This document shows, piece after piece, positions 1 through 9,688 of a stretch of 64,000 nt of DNA. The first letter of the stretch is position 1; each line of letters opens with the position of its first letter. A program made the translations under genes and the position numbers. The DNA lies in NCBI GenBank assembly GCA_947474365.1, contig CANJIU010000001.1:62001-126000 (forward strand), written 5' to 3'. This stretch comes from Opitutia bacterium (GTDB lineage Bacteria; Verrucomicrobiota; Verrucomicrobiia; Opitutales; Opitutaceae). Under the pieces are notes generated by a model. It made no database searches, was not told where the DNA came from, and worked only from the letters and a program-made list of their open reading frames with translations.

Positions 1-1604
1 AGGAAACATCTGGCCGGGCAGCGACGGGAATCGGCTCGGCAATGGAGAACCGGACTCGCGTTCCATGACGCCCCGCCAGCCCGTCGTTTCAAAGAACGTC
101 ACGCTCGCGGCGCCTTGCTCCGCGAGATGTTTGATCATCGCCAGCGTCCAAGCCGCCAGAAACGGCGACAACTGACGCGAATCCACCGGCGGCGGCAGTT
201 CACCGGGTGCCGGAGGTTTTTCACTGGCGGTCGCGACGGGATTAAGGCGCGGCTTGAGTGTCACCGGCGACACCACGAGCGGTTTGTTCGGGAAAAATTC
301 TCGTGCGCTTTCGAGCTGAGCTGCGACGGCGGCGGGCGTTTCAGCGATCGAAGCCAGGTCGAACGCATGCACCTGCGGGTTCATCGACCAATGCACAAAG
401 TCGGCTTGTTCGTGCGGCGGCCTGAACTGGTTGAGCTGGTAGAAATCCGCATCGGTGCCGGCGCCGATGGGCACGCCGAGCGGTGTCAGCCGCGGGCGCG
501 CGAGGGCGAGGCTGGCGGCCGAGGCGGTTTTTTCCCCGGTGCGAAACAACAGGACGCGAACGACGGCGGCGGACCTCGCCCGGAGTTGGCGAACGAGTTC
601 GTCGAGTTCCCGCTCTCCGCCCTGCGCGGGCAGATGCACCGCGAGTTCGAGCGGGATGCGAAGCTGCGCCGACTGATGCTGCGACAGCGTCAACCTCTCC
701 AACCAGTCCGACTGACCAAGCCGAACCTCGGCGCGAAGGTGGGCGAGCCGCAGTGTGCCCACCCGCGCCGCCTCCCGGGCCGTGAGCGGCTGTCCGTGCG
801 AGGCGCTGCCGATACCGATCGCCGGGAGCGGCCGGCGAACGCTCGTCAGAGCAATGCGGAGTGGCGGCCGAACTTCGGCGGCGATGGCGGGAAGCGGCCG
901 GCGGGCATTGAGCTTCAGGAGAATCTCCTGGCGGATGCGCGTGAGCGCCGGCACCTCGACCGGATAAGGGAGATGCAGCGGCGTGCAAAACGTCTTGAAG
1001 CTCGCGTCGATCCAGTTGCGCTGGTCCTCCATCTCGAACCGCTCGCCGGTGAAATGCAGCTCTGCCCACATGCCCGGGGTGACCTCATGGGCAAGCGCCG
1101 CCAAGTCGTGGATGCCCGGAACCGGTTGCGCGGCCTCGACCAGCCGGGGAAACATCACCTCGGCCCGCGGGCCGGCGCCCCGCTCGGCGAGGCAGCGCCT
1201 CCCGGCGCAATCGGCTGGATGCAGCACGCAGAAACCTATGCGATTGCGCAGAAAGGTCGTTCGCGCTTCTCCGTCGAATGTGAAGCGGATGGTCCCGTTG
1301 GCCTGGCCAGTGATCTCCGCCCGCCAGACGAAATGAATCTCGTCGCGCCGGTGCGTGCTCGCATAGGTCAGGCGAAAGCTGTCCGGTCCGGCATTCATCC
1401 GAAGATCCGAAATCTCTGCGGGCACGGTGCCCCAGTTCCGGTCGCGCACGGCGGCGTAGATGCGGCGGATGATTTCGTGCTCACCGAGCTTGATATAGCG
1501 CAGGTCGCCGTCTGCGAAGATCATCGTGAGAGGGCCGGCGCGCAGCGAAACGTGATCGGCAGGCGCAGACGTTGCGGCGGGCGAATGCGCCAGGGACTCA
1601 CTCA
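1..1604 (-). CDS. apnL: D-apionate lactonase-like protein, 3' end outside window
   Basis: About 534 residues are visible from the ATG at 1604; the gene continues beyond the left edge. The protein opens with a sandwich-like region containing DRNWGTVP (about residues 55-62), TFLRNRIGFCVLHP (about 111-124) and FEMEDQRNW (about 170-178). It continues into a probable TIM-barrel segment with GAGTDADFYQLN. I recall these motifs from the D-apionate lactonase family (ApnL), which hydrolyses apionolactone made by apiose dehydrogenase; this is from memory, not a search. The start overlaps the stop of the upstream Gfo/Idh gene by 7 bases, so the two are translationally coupled. A kinase and dehydrogenases nearby fit sugar-acid breakdown. 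No signal peptide is seen, so it is probably cytoplasmic. An uncharacterised glycoside-hydrolase-like protein is the main alternative. Confidence 0.6.
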
Positions 1605-2635
1605 TGGCTGAAGTGGACGACGACATTGCGCGAAGCCGAGTCATAGGCGCCAAAGACGAGCTGCAACGTTTTGAGGTTGTCCACTCCCGTGGTTTCGGCG
1701 GCAACTTCGCCGCGCAGCGCGGCGAGCAGGTTCGCGTGGCAGGGCACGATGCTCGCGTGAGCGATATCGTAGGCCGGATCGGCCCACGCATAACGCATCG
1801 GCGGGTGCCGGGTGATTTGCGTGCCGCGCGCGGTGGTGACTCGGAGGCGATAGGCGGACCCCAGCTCGATCGAGCCGAGCGGGCCTTCGATGAAGGCGAG
1901 CGTTTCCGGGAAGCACTCGCGCTCAAGCGGCGTCTTCGCGAAGGCCATTTCGATCACGACGCTAGTCCGCGCTGCTCCCATCGTGAGCATGACCGTCGCC
2001 ACGTTTTCACCTTTCACCGCGGGTGCGAGCGTGCGATGGGTCTGGCAATAAAGGGACGAGGCCTCGCCAAAGCAGGCGCGTGCCGTATCCAGCAAATGCG
2101 TGCCCAGATCGGTCAGGATGAATTGCTCGAGGTCGGCCAGCGCCGGCTGGTTTACCCAGCAATCGAAACCGGAGACCATCGTGAAGCGCGCCCGAAAGGG
2201 CGTCCCGATGACGCCTTCGGCGAGCCGTTGGCGCAGGGCAAGCATCGGCGCCTGCGACCGCCAGTTTTCGTGCACCAGGAACGGCGTTTTCGCTTTTCGA
2301 AAGGCCGCCACCATCTCTTCCGCGTCGGCCAGCGACGCGGCCATGGGTTTCTGGCAGATGCACGGGATGCCATGCCGGGCGCAGAGGAGCGACAGTGGCT
2401 TGTGCCCGCCGACCTCGGTGATGTTGTCGACGAAGTCCGGCCGCACCTCGCGCAGGAGCTTTTCCGCGTCGTCATAGACGGCGGGGATGTGGAAATCACG
2501 CGCCAGCGCCTCGGCCTTGGCGCGCGTGCGATTGTAGATCGCCACGCACTCGACGCCGGGAATTTCTCGCCAGGCGGAGAGTTGATAGCGCGGCCAGAAG
2601 CCGGCCCCGAAGATGGCGAAACGCATGGATTTCAC
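1598..2635 (-). CDS. Gfo/Idh/MocA oxidoreductase, apiose-dehydrogenase-like (copy 1)
   Basis: A 345-residue NAD(P)-dependent sugar oxidoreductase. The N-terminal Rossmann motif is FGAGFW at about residues 8-13, and the family EKP-like site appears as CQKPMA near residue 95. The start MKSMRFAIFGAG is supported by alignment with a second copy at 8563-9588 (MKTLRFAFFGAG), which shares GVECVAIYNRTRAKAE. The GAGFW..QL.AW opening resembles what I recall of D-apiose dehydrogenase (ApsD), which oxidises apiose to apionolactone. It lies directly before the lactonase-like gene, and this order would fit substrate channelling from sugar to lactone to acid. Another aldose or inositol specificity cannot be excluded. 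Confidence 0.75.
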   Translation of the reverse strand: MKSMRFAIFGAGFWPRYQLSAWREIPGVECVAIYNRTRAKAEALARDFHIPAVYDDAEKLLREVRPDFVDNITEVGGHKPLSLLCARHGIPCICQKPMAASLADAEEMVAAFRKAKTPFLVHENWRSQAPMLALRQRLAEGVIGTPFRARFTMVSGFDCWVNQPALADLEQFILTDLGTHLLDTARACFGEASSLYCQTHRTLAPAVKGENVATVMLTMGAARTSVVIEMAFAKTPLERECFPETLAFIEGPLGSIELGSAYRLRVTTARGTQITRHPPMRYAWADPAYDIAHASIVPCHANLLAALRGEVAAETTGVDNLKTLQLVFGAYDSASRNVVVHFSHE

Positions 2636-2642
2636 GTCGCGT

Positions 2643-3575
2643 CTATGCGGCCAGAGCGAACGTGCGTTCGAGTCCCTTGATCAAACCGATCATGGCGCGG
2701 TTGCACGGAGTGGCGATGTTCAGCCGCGTGCCCGCTTCGACGATCGCCCCGCACATCACGTCGATTTCGGTCCGCCGACGGTTTTCCACGTCCTGATACA
2801 TCGAGCCCTTGGTGCCCGGCGCGAGCTTGCGTAACAGTCCGGTGATGGCTTCCCAGCGTTCGTCGAAATCGAGCGGGATGCTTTGGGCGTTGGCCACCGC
2901 CACGACCTCGTGGAGCAAATCTTTCATCAGCTCCTGCATTTCCGGGGCGTCGAGGAGCCGGTCCGCCGTGATGCGGACCGTGGACGACGTGGGCAGCGTG
3001 GCGACGTTGAGCGCGAGTTTGGACCAGATTTCCTTGAGCACCTGACCGCTGGGCTCCACCGCGATTCCAGCATCGTTGAACGTCTTCACGATCGACTGGA
3101 GCCGCGGGCGATCGAGTCCATCCAACTCGCCGACGAAGGTCTTCCCCTGCCCGGCGTGGAGCACATGGCCGGGGGCCAGGACGGTGGCACTGTGATAACA
3201 GACCCCCAGCACCACGCGTTCAGCGCCGACCAGTTGGGCGATCCGCGGGCCGTTGCCCCAGCCGTTTTGCAACGAAAGGACGGTGGTGTGGGGCCCGATG
3301 ATGGGCAGCGCACTCCCCACCGCATCGGCCGTCTGATAACATTTGACGAAGACGATCAGCAGATCGACGACGCCGATGGTGGCGGGTTGGTCAGTGATCT
3401 GCACCCTGACCGTGCGTTTGTTGCCCGCCTTGTCTTGGATGATGAGTCCGCGTGAACTCACCGCATCAATGGCGGGCCGCGAGACATCGATGAGGGTGAC
3501 GGCATTGCCGGCTTCGTGGAGCAATGCGCCGATGGCGCTGCCCATTGCTCCTGCTCCGAGGATTGCGATTTTCAT
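2643..3575 (-). CDS. Ketopantoate reductase-like dehydrogenase
   Basis: A 310-residue protein of the PanE/ApbA family: N-terminal NAD(P)-binding motif GAGAMGSAIG (residues 7-16) and an alpha-helical C-terminal domain with the family pattern EIWSKLALNVA near residue 180. The ATG at 3575 overlaps the kinase stop (ATGA), which fixes the start; the open frame upstream runs through the kinase gene and is not coding. Family members reduce 2-oxo acids at a hydroxymethyl-bearing carbon. In this operon a role on a branched sugar acid is more likely than pantothenate synthesis, but this is inference from context. Confidence 0.8.
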   Translation of the reverse strand: MKIAILGAGAMGSAIGALLHEAGNAVTLIDVSRPAIDAVSSRGLIIQDKAGNKRTVRVQITDQPATIGVVDLLIVFVKCYQTADAVGSALPIIGPHTTVLSLQNGWGNGPRIAQLVGAERVVLGVCYHSATVLAPGHVLHAGQGKTFVGELDGLDRPRLQSIVKTFNDAGIAVEPSGQVLKEIWSKLALNVATLPTSSTVRITADRLLDAPEMQELMKDLLHEVVAVANAQSIPLDFDERWEAITGLLRKLAPGTKGSMYQDVENRRRTEIDVMCGAIVEAGTRLNIATPCNRAMIGLIKGLERTFALAA

Positions 3576-5044
3576 GGATTTGTAAGGGAAAGTGAAGGCT
3601 GCGGCATGGTGGCACTGCGGCCCATGCGGCCATAAACGTCCGCGAGTGCATGGAGGTCGCCGACGTTGCCCGGAAAAACGATGTAGGGCATCCCGGGAAA
3701 CCGTGACTCCGGTCCCAGTCGCCAGACCGGCACGCCCGGCACGATCTGACCCAGCACCATCGCGCGGCGCACGCCGAGGGCGCGGGTGGCGAGGTCGCTG
3801 GATGTAATCCCGCCCTTGGCCACGAGAAAAGCGGGGCGTTTCCGCAGGGAATGCACGAGTTCGACCAATGCGGTCGAAATCTTCGCGCCGACTTCCAGGC
3901 CCAGTGCGCCGTCGTCGCCTGTCACCAGCGCCCTGCTGGTGAAGAGCACGACGTCGCGGCCGGCGGCGAGGGTATCCGACATCAAAGTGCGGACACGTCC
4001 GATCTCCGCTTCGCGCTGGGCCGGTGCCAGCACGCGCGGGACGCTGAGCTCCACCGGGAGGAGAGTGGCCTCTGTGCCGGTCGCTGCGACGCGCAAAAGC
4101 TCGGCGAGCTGGTGACTCGATTTCGGCACGTAGGAGCCGACGACCACGAGCCCGCCATTCGCCTGGGCCGGCGCAGTCCCGTCGAACGTCGGACGCCAGC
4201 GGGCCTGTTCCATGAGCCCGAGCCGGCTCGCGACGAACTGAGCGGCGGTTCGAAAGAGAAAACGCCGGCCGGCCGCCTCCGCCTGGAGCGCGGCGAACAT
4301 GAAGACATCGAGATCGCCCGGACACGCGGCGTTGACGATCACCGTCGAGCCAGGCGGCAGCCGCTCAAGCCGGGCCGCAATCGCGCCCGGACCGCGCGAT
4401 CGAATCTCGTCGATTGAGATGCTGACGACCGCTTTCGCCGGTATGGCGCCGCCCGTTTTCTCCGCAATCCAATCGCGGAGATTCGATGAGCGATACCCGA
4501 AGGCAGCATCGTGTGCGAATGCCGTGGCCGCCGCCGGGATCAGGGTGTCGCCGTCGGCGACGTAGTGGGTGTCGTGAATCGTGTAGCGTCCGCCCGCCTC
4601 GAAATAGGGCACGAGCACGGTTGCGTCGAACGGCCCAAGTTCCTCGGCCAAAACATCGGTTTCCAGCGGATAATGTCCGCGCAACGTCGAGTCACTCCGG
4701 CTCACGAGAACGAAGCGCCGGCCGCTGCGGACGGCGGCGGACCGTAGATTGCACGCGAGGTGGCGCGCCAGATCGCGCGCCCGCTCGGGCGGCAAGCTGC
4801 GCGAATTCGTGAGCACATAAAAACAGGGTGCCGCGTCGGCGAGCTCCGTTGCCAGCTCCTCGACGCCCCACGATGTGAGCACCGGCACGTCGTAGACGGT
4901 CTGGGTGCCCGTAGGATCGTCGTCGAGCACGACGAGTTTTGCAGCGAGCGCTCCCGCAGCCTTGCGAATCGCCACCTGCAGGTCCGTGGGCCAGGGCGAC
5001 GGGAGCGAGGCGAAAAGCTGCGCTTTGGAGATGGGCTCGTTCAT
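3572..5044 (-). CDS. Four-carbon acid sugar kinase family protein (DUF1537 type)
   Basis: A 490-residue two-domain kinase. The N-terminal substrate domain carries VLDDDPTGTQTVYDVPV (about residues 39-55), a signature of the OtnK/DtnK/OiaK group. The C-terminal nucleotide domain has AKGGITSSD (about 408-416) and GPESRFPGMPYIVFPGNVG (about 453-471). Known members phosphorylate threonate, 3-oxo-tetronate or 3-oxo-isoapionate. With an apionate-lactonase-like gene in the same operon, the 3-oxo-isoapionate kinase role (OiaK) is attractive, but the specificity cannot be read from the sequence. It starts 7 bases after the phosphotriesterase-like gene and overlaps the ketopantoate-reductase-like gene by 4 bases. 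Confidence 0.85.
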   Translation of the reverse strand: MNEPISKAQLFASLPSPWPTDLQVAIRKAAGALAAKLVVLDDDPTGTQTVYDVPVLTSWGVEELATELADAAPCFYVLTNSRSLPPERARDLARHLACNLRSAAVRSGRRFVLVSRSDSTLRGHYPLETDVLAEELGPFDATVLVPYFEAGGRYTIHDTHYVADGDTLIPAAATAFAHDAAFGYRSSNLRDWIAEKTGGAIPAKAVVSISIDEIRSRGPGAIAARLERLPPGSTVIVNAACPGDLDVFMFAALQAEAAGRRFLFRTAAQFVASRLGLMEQARWRPTFDGTAPAQANGGLVVVGSYVPKSSHQLAELLRVAATGTEATLLPVELSVPRVLAPAQREAEIGRVRTLMSDTLAAGRDVVLFTSRALVTGDDGALGLEVGAKISTALVELVHSLRKRPAFLVAKGGITSSDLATRALGVRRAMVLGQIVPGVPVWRLGPESRFPGMPYIVFPGNVGDLHALADVYGRMGRSATMPQPSLSLTNP

Positions 5045-5051
5045 GGGCGGT

Positions 5052-6518
5052 TCAAGCGCCGGTGACTTCCACCTGCACGTCCTGCGTCATGGTTTTATCG
5101 AGGAATAGCGCCCGTTTCCCTTGCACGCCCTGATGAATCGTTGGAGCGACCGGCAGGCCGGCAATGGGGAATTCAACGAAGGCCTGGGCGACATCATCGA
5201 TCTTAAAACAGAAATGGTGCAATCCGGGTCCATGTTGGGCCAGCCACGCCCGCAACGGGTGATCGGGCGTGAGCGGCTCCACCAATTGCAGTTGGGTATT
5301 GCCGAGATCCAGATGGGTCAACCGGGTGGCGCCGCCGGCGACCTTCTCGCTAAACAGGACCGAGAAGCCAAACCGGTCCCGCCAAATCTTTAGGGCCTCC
5401 TCCGTGCTGGCTACGGCGATGGCCAAGTGGTCCAGGCCCTTGAACATGTTCATCTCTCCGGCCGCCGCCGATTGTCTGGCGTAGTTCTTAAACGGGAACA
5501 CCCGCTTGGGGTTTTCGACCATGATCGTCCGGATCTGCTCATCCGTGATGCCGGCCTCCCGGAACATCGGCACAATCCTCTTGAGGAGGTTGTCGTAACC
5601 ATAGCCGCCATTCTTTTTGTAGCACACCTGAGCGCACAAATCCTGCGAGATCAGCAGTTGTTCTAGGCAGCCCCGGTCGATCAGGGATTTCGTCGCGGCG
5701 ACGGGATCCTCGGTGCCCTTGAGCTGCCGCACAACGTCCGGGAATAGCTCCATGCCGAAGAGATCCAGTTCCACGTAGCAACCGCGCCCGGCCAGCGCCA
5801 CGCAACGGTCAACCTCTTCGAGGCGGGGCGGAAGGTGACTGATGACCACGCGAGAAAGGTCGGCGCCCGCCTGCTCCAAGATGTCCAACGCATAATGATG
5901 CTCAACGGGAGTGGTCTGGATGTCGAAGTGCAGATTGACGGCGGCACCGGTTGCCTTCTGGGCTTTCGCCGTGGCCCGAAGCTGCCGCTCCTCGAAGGCG
6001 GTGATGGGACGGCTCACGCCGATCTCGCCGATCACGCCCGCATGAACCCCGTCGACGCCCTCGACGACGTCGCGGACGATTTCCTGGGCGATGGTCTCCT
6101 CCGACTTTGCCCGCACGGCGTCCGACTGCTTCGTGTCCTTGTAGTAGCCGCATCCCATCACGACCTGAACGCCCGTTTGCTCCGCGATTCGCTTCATCGC
6201 CGCCGGGTCGCGGCCAATTCCAAAGTTGGTCAGCTCGACGAGCGTCTTGCCACCAGCGAGGGAGAACCATCGGAGTTCGGACGTTGCCAGCGCCTCGTCC
6301 GTCAAGTCCACGTCGGGGCCATGGTGAACGATCAGCAGATGCTCGTGGGGCAACGTGATTCCCATTTGGTCGGCCGAAATTAGGCCCGTGACCGTCATCA
6401 CCTTGCCCTCCCACGCGGCCGTCACGGCGGCCGCGGAGGCGAACAAGGAACCTCCGAAATTTTCCTGCCCGGGTTGATTCGACGGTGACGCTTCAGTTTC
6501 TTGCGCGGCGGGTTTCAT
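5052..6518 (-). CDS. Phosphotriesterase-family hydrolase fused to a VOC domain
   Basis: A 488-residue fusion. Residues about 40-350 form a phosphotriesterase-like amidohydrolase: HEHLL near residue 58, bridging glutamate in GEIGVSRP, metal-binding His in VVISHLPPR, and the catalytic Asp in LLISQDLC. Residues about 360-488 are a vicinal-oxygen-chelate (glyoxalase/epimerase-like) domain with possible metal ligands His in GLDHLAIAV, Glu in QLQLVEP, His in GLHHFCF and Glu in VQVEVTG. Free-standing homologues of the first part are usually lactonases of about 330 residues. The fusion suggests that two consecutive steps, such as lactone opening and epimerisation or ring cleavage, act on one intermediate. 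An N-terminal extension of about 35 polar residues has no clear signal peptide. Confidence 0.8.
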   Translation of the reverse strand: MKPAAQETEASPSNQPGQENFGGSLFASAAAVTAAWEGKVMTVTGLISADQMGITLPHEHLLIVHHGPDVDLTDEALATSELRWFSLAGGKTLVELTNFGIGRDPAAMKRIAEQTGVQVVMGCGYYKDTKQSDAVRAKSEETIAQEIVRDVVEGVDGVHAGVIGEIGVSRPITAFEERQLRATAKAQKATGAAVNLHFDIQTTPVEHHYALDILEQAGADLSRVVISHLPPRLEEVDRCVALAGRGCYVELDLFGMELFPDVVRQLKGTEDPVAATKSLIDRGCLEQLLISQDLCAQVCYKKNGGYGYDNLLKRIVPMFREAGITDEQIRTIMVENPKRVFPFKNYARQSAAAGEMNMFKGLDHLAIAVASTEEALKIWRDRFGFSVLFSEKVAGGATRLTHLDLGNTQLQLVEPLTPDHPLRAWLAQHGPGLHHFCFKIDDVAQAFVEFPIAGLPVAPTIHQGVQGKRALFLDKTMTQDVQVEVTGA

Positions 6519-6577
6519 GGCGGCTCTTTTTTGGCTGGGATGTTTTGACGGCGAACTCGTGATTGTGTGCGGCGCGG

Positions 6578-7513
6578 TCAGGAATTCGGTCGTGTGACGA
6601 ACTTGTAGCGGTCCTCGACCACAGGATTCACGAGCTTGCCGATGCCGCTGATTTCGAGTTCGCAGCGGTCGGCGTGCTTCAGGAAGACCTGCGGATGGCG
6701 AAAGAAGCCGACTCCGGCGGGCGTGCCGGTGGTCATCACGTCACCGGGTTCGAGCGTTGTCCCCATCGACAGCCACTCGAGCATCCGCGGGAGGGGGAAA
6801 CACCAATCCTCGTTGGTGCGATCCTGCATGACCTTGCCGTTCAGCTTCAGCGAGAGGCGCAACTTGGACGGGTCGGGAATCTCGTCGGCGGTCACGATGC
6901 ACGGCCCCATGGGCGCGAACGTGTCGAAGTTTTTTCCCATGTCCTCGTTCTTGTCCTTGAACTGGACCCACCGGGCGGAGACGTCGTGCAGGATCGTGTA
7001 GCCGAAAATCGCGCCCATCGCTTGCGGCTGCGTGAGCCGGCGAGCAATCCGACCGATGACAACCGCGAGCTCGACTTCGTAGTCCACCTGAAACTTCTCG
7101 CCCGGAGACACAATGGGCGCGCCGGGGCCGACGACGGCGGACGATACCTTCACGAAGAAGCGCGGGTCGGCGAGCATCTTGCAGCCCGGCTCCTCTTCGA
7201 TGTGACTGTTGTAGTTGAGCCCGGCGCAGAAGATCTTTCCGGGGCGCGGCAGAGGGGCGAGCAACTTCACCTTGGCGAAGTCGCGCGTGAATGCCTTGGC
7301 GGCGTTCGGGTTCTTTCTCGCGAAGACGAGCGCCTGCCGTGCAGCCTTGAGCGCTTTTGCGCCGCCGCGGATGAGATCGAGCATCGTCGGCGCGAGCACG
7401 GCGGACTTGCGACCGAGCCGTGCGGCGTGTGCGGCGTTGAGATCGACGAGCCGGCCGTCGAGCGCGGCACCGATGCGTTGCTGTTTCTTGGATTCGTAGG
7501 TGTATAGTTTCAT
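6578..7513 (-). CDS. Fumarylacetoacetate hydrolase family protein
   Basis: A 311-residue protein with the FAH fold. Metal-binding acids lie in VDYEVELAVVIG and HDVSARW, and the C-terminal signature is DVMTTGTPAGVGF (about residues 254-266). FAH enzymes cleave or hydrate C-C bonds in 2-oxo acids, for example 2-keto-3-deoxy sugar acids or acylpyruvates. In this cluster it could act on a 2-keto-3-deoxy intermediate; substrate unknown. A heavily deleted relative lies at 11493-11825 at the other end of the cluster. Adjacent genes are on the same strand, 59 bases before the phosphotriesterase fusion and 39 bases after the methyltransferase. Confidence 0.85.
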   Translation of the reverse strand: MKLYTYESKKQQRIGAALDGRLVDLNAAHAARLGRKSAVLAPTMLDLIRGGAKALKAARQALVFARKNPNAAKAFTRDFAKVKLLAPLPRPGKIFCAGLNYNSHIEEEPGCKMLADPRFFVKVSSAVVGPGAPIVSPGEKFQVDYEVELAVVIGRIARRLTQPQAMGAIFGYTILHDVSARWVQFKDKNEDMGKNFDTFAPMGPCIVTADEIPDPSKLRLSLKLNGKVMQDRTNEDWCFPLPRMLEWLSMGTTLEPGDVMTTGTPAGVGFFRHPQVFLKHADRCELEISGIGKLVNPVVEDRYKFVTRPNS

Positions 7514-7552
7514 GGTCGTTTGAAGTGCGTTGAACGGGAGAGCGGCAAGCGG

Positions 7553-8566
7553 CTAAACGGGCTTGGCCACGAGCACGCTCATGAAAGATGCGGTGGGCAC
7601 GACGCGCTCGAGTTGGAACCCGGCGTGAGCGAGCAGCACGCGGAACTCTTCCTCGGTGCGCTCCAGCCCGCCGGTGAGGACAAGCATATGGATGTCCATG
7701 AGCTTCGCGAGGCTCGGTCCATCACCGGACGGGATGATTTTCTCGACGATGAGCAGCCGCGCGACAGGCGTCATGGCGCGGCGCAACGTGGCCAAAAGTC
7801 TGAGCGCGGATTCGTCATCCCAGTCGTGCAGGATATGCGACAGGACATACGCGTCGCCCCCGGCGGGAACGCTGACGAAGAAATCGCCGCCGATTGGCTC
7901 GCAGCGCGAAGCGACTCCCGCTTCGCGCAGCGGCCCGCCCGCACCGGCGATGACGTGGGGCGCGTCAAACAGGATGCCGCGGATCGCAGGATGCCGCGCG
8001 AGGATGAGCGCGAGCAACTGGCCATGGCCGCCGCCGATGTCGGCCACACAGCGAAAGCCCCCGAAGTCGAACGCCTCCACGACTGCCCGGTAGTTTTGCG
8101 CGGCGAACTGCGTCATGGTCTCGTGGAATGCCGCGGCCATGCCCGGATGGCCCTGGAGCCAGGTGAAGTGATCCGCGCCGTGAACCCGATCGAACGCCGG
8201 CTGCCCGGTTTGCACCGAATGGAGCAGCGCGCCCCACGCCGCGTAGTCCTTGCCGCCGGAGACGATGGCCCGCGCGTGCAGCGAGCCGGGACGGTTTTTC
8301 TGGAGCAACTCACCAAGCGAAGTAACGGCAAACATGCGCGGCGCGACCTCGGTGAAGAGTCCCTCGGCGGCGAGCGCCCGCAGCACCCGGTGCAACTCCC
8401 GCGCACGCACGCCGCACTCCGCCGCAAGCGCCTCGCTGGTTCGCGAGCCGTCGGCCAGCCGATCAGCGATTTCCAACCGGGCGACGACGTGGATCAATTG
8501 CGTCACCCAGTAACCGGTGATCAAGCGCAGCAGATGCTGCGGCGGTGATTGTTCGGTCGCGTTCAC
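7553..8566 (-). CDS. SAM-dependent O-methyltransferase (acetylserotonin-type)
   Basis: A 337-residue methyltransferase. The N-terminal winged-helix dimerisation domain (about residues 1-90) is followed by a Rossmann methyltransferase domain with SAM-binding VADIGGGHGQLL (about 166-177), the VLSHILHDWDDE segment and a C-terminal GLERTEEEF. The GTG at 8566 overlaps the stop of the upstream Gfo/Idh gene (GTGA), the same coupling seen elsewhere in this operon, so it is preferred over upstream codons that run through the neighbouring gene. Relatives methylate phenolic or polyketide hydroxyls. Its place inside a sugar-catabolic operon is unusual; it may run in reverse as part of demethylation or process a methylated plant compound (inference). 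Confidence 0.8.
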   Translation of the reverse strand: MNATEQSPPQHLLRLITGYWVTQLIHVVARLEIADRLADGSRTSEALAAECGVRARELHRVLRALAAEGLFTEVAPRMFAVTSLGELLQKNRPGSLHARAIVSGGKDYAAWGALLHSVQTGQPAFDRVHGADHFTWLQGHPGMAAAFHETMTQFAAQNYRAVVEAFDFGGFRCVADIGGGHGQLLALILARHPAIRGILFDAPHVIAGAGGPLREAGVASRCEPIGGDFFVSVPAGGDAYVLSHILHDWDDESALRLLATLRRAMTPVARLLIVEKIIPSGDGPSLAKLMDIHMLVLTGGLERTEEEFRVLLAHAGFQLERVVPTASFMSVLVAKPV

Positions 8567-9588
8567 TTGAGGTGGATCGCCCGGCCGCTGCGGGCGGAAT
8601 CGTAGGCGGCGAAGGCGAGGCGCAGCGTCTTCAGGTTGTCGTCGGCGCTGGTTTCGGCGCGTCCGCGGCGCCGAATCGCTTGCAGGAGATTCTGGTGGCA
8701 GGGCACGATGGCGGCCTGGGATAGATCGTAGGCAGGATCGGCCCACGGGTAGCGCGGCGGCGGGTGACGCCGCGCGTGCGTGCCGTCCTTCGTCGTGACG
8801 CGCAGCCAGTGGCCGGGCGCAAGTTCGAGGGTGCCCTTGTCGCCCTCGACGAAGACCAGCGTTTCCGGGAAGCATTCCTTTTCGACAAAATTTTCGGCCA
8901 GTGCGAGATGGCACGAGACGGTCGCGCCGCTCTCCATGCCGAGGACAATCGTGGCGACATCCTCGCCCCTGATGTGGCGATGAATCCGCTGTGTCCGGCA
9001 ATAAACGCTCGCCGCCTCCCCGAGGACGAAGCGTGCCATGTCGAGGATATGCACGCCCAGGTCGGCGATGATGTATTGCTCCAGTTCGGCGAGAAACGGC
9101 TGCATCGTGATGTCGGGAAAACCCGAGATGCTGTCGAACCGCGCGCGAAAGGGCGTGCCGATCGTGCCACGCGCGAGCTCGGCGCGGAGCGCGCGAATCG
9201 GCGTCTGCCAGCGATAGTTCTCGTGGATCAAGAACGGCACGCGAGCGCGACGGCACGCAGCGACCATGCGGTTGCACGCGGCGAGCGTGGGCGCCATCGG
9301 CTTCTGGCAAATCACGGGCAATCCGTGTTTCGCCGCCAGCAGGACAAACTCCTCGTGGGTGTCATTGCCCGTGGCGATGTCGACGAAATCGATCCGCTCG
9401 CGGCGGAGCATTTCGCGGGGATCGTCGTAAATGTCGGGAATGCCGAACTGCGCGGCGAGTTTTTCCGCCTTGGCACGGGTGCGGTTGTAGATGGCGACAC
9501 ACTCGACGCCCTTGAGTTCACGCCACGCCGCGAGCTGGCACGGCGCCCAAAAACCGGCGCCGAAAAAGGCAAAGCGAAGCGTTTTCAT
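8563..9588 (-). CDS. Gfo/Idh/MocA oxidoreductase, apiose-dehydrogenase-like (copy 2)
   Basis: A 341-residue paralogue of the protein at 1598-2635. They share the GAGFWAPCQL opening, CVAIYNRTRAKAE, ICQKPMAPTLA, the VLGEAASVYCRTQ region and a C-terminal NLKTLRLAFAAYDSAR, so the two probably arose by duplication and may act on related sugars. The nucleotide-binding motif is at about residues 9-13. It is followed by a GTG-started methyltransferase overlapping by 4 bases. About 100 bases separate it from the alcohol dehydrogenase gene upstream, where an internal promoter could sit, although none stands out. Confidence 0.75.
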   Translation of the reverse strand: MKTLRFAFFGAGFWAPCQLAAWRELKGVECVAIYNRTRAKAEKLAAQFGIPDIYDDPREMLRRERIDFVDIATGNDTHEEFVLLAAKHGLPVICQKPMAPTLAACNRMVAACRRARVPFLIHENYRWQTPIRALRAELARGTIGTPFRARFDSISGFPDITMQPFLAELEQYIIADLGVHILDMARFVLGEAASVYCRTQRIHRHIRGEDVATIVLGMESGATVSCHLALAENFVEKECFPETLVFVEGDKGTLELAPGHWLRVTTKDGTHARRHPPPRYPWADPAYDLSQAAIVPCHQNLLQAIRRRGRAETSADDNLKTLRLAFAAYDSARSGRAIHLK

Positions 9589-9688
9589 CTCGGTTGGAGC
9601 TTGGGCTTTCCGTGCGGCATTCGCGTTTTCGATGCGGCCTCGGGGTCGGGCACGGCGCCGGCAAGATGATCGGGCCGTGCAAACATAG

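Noticed and set aside
115..1611. A 498-codon plus-strand open frame
   Set aside because: It is Arg/Gly-rich without family features and is antisense to the lactonase-like gene, whose motifs are clear.
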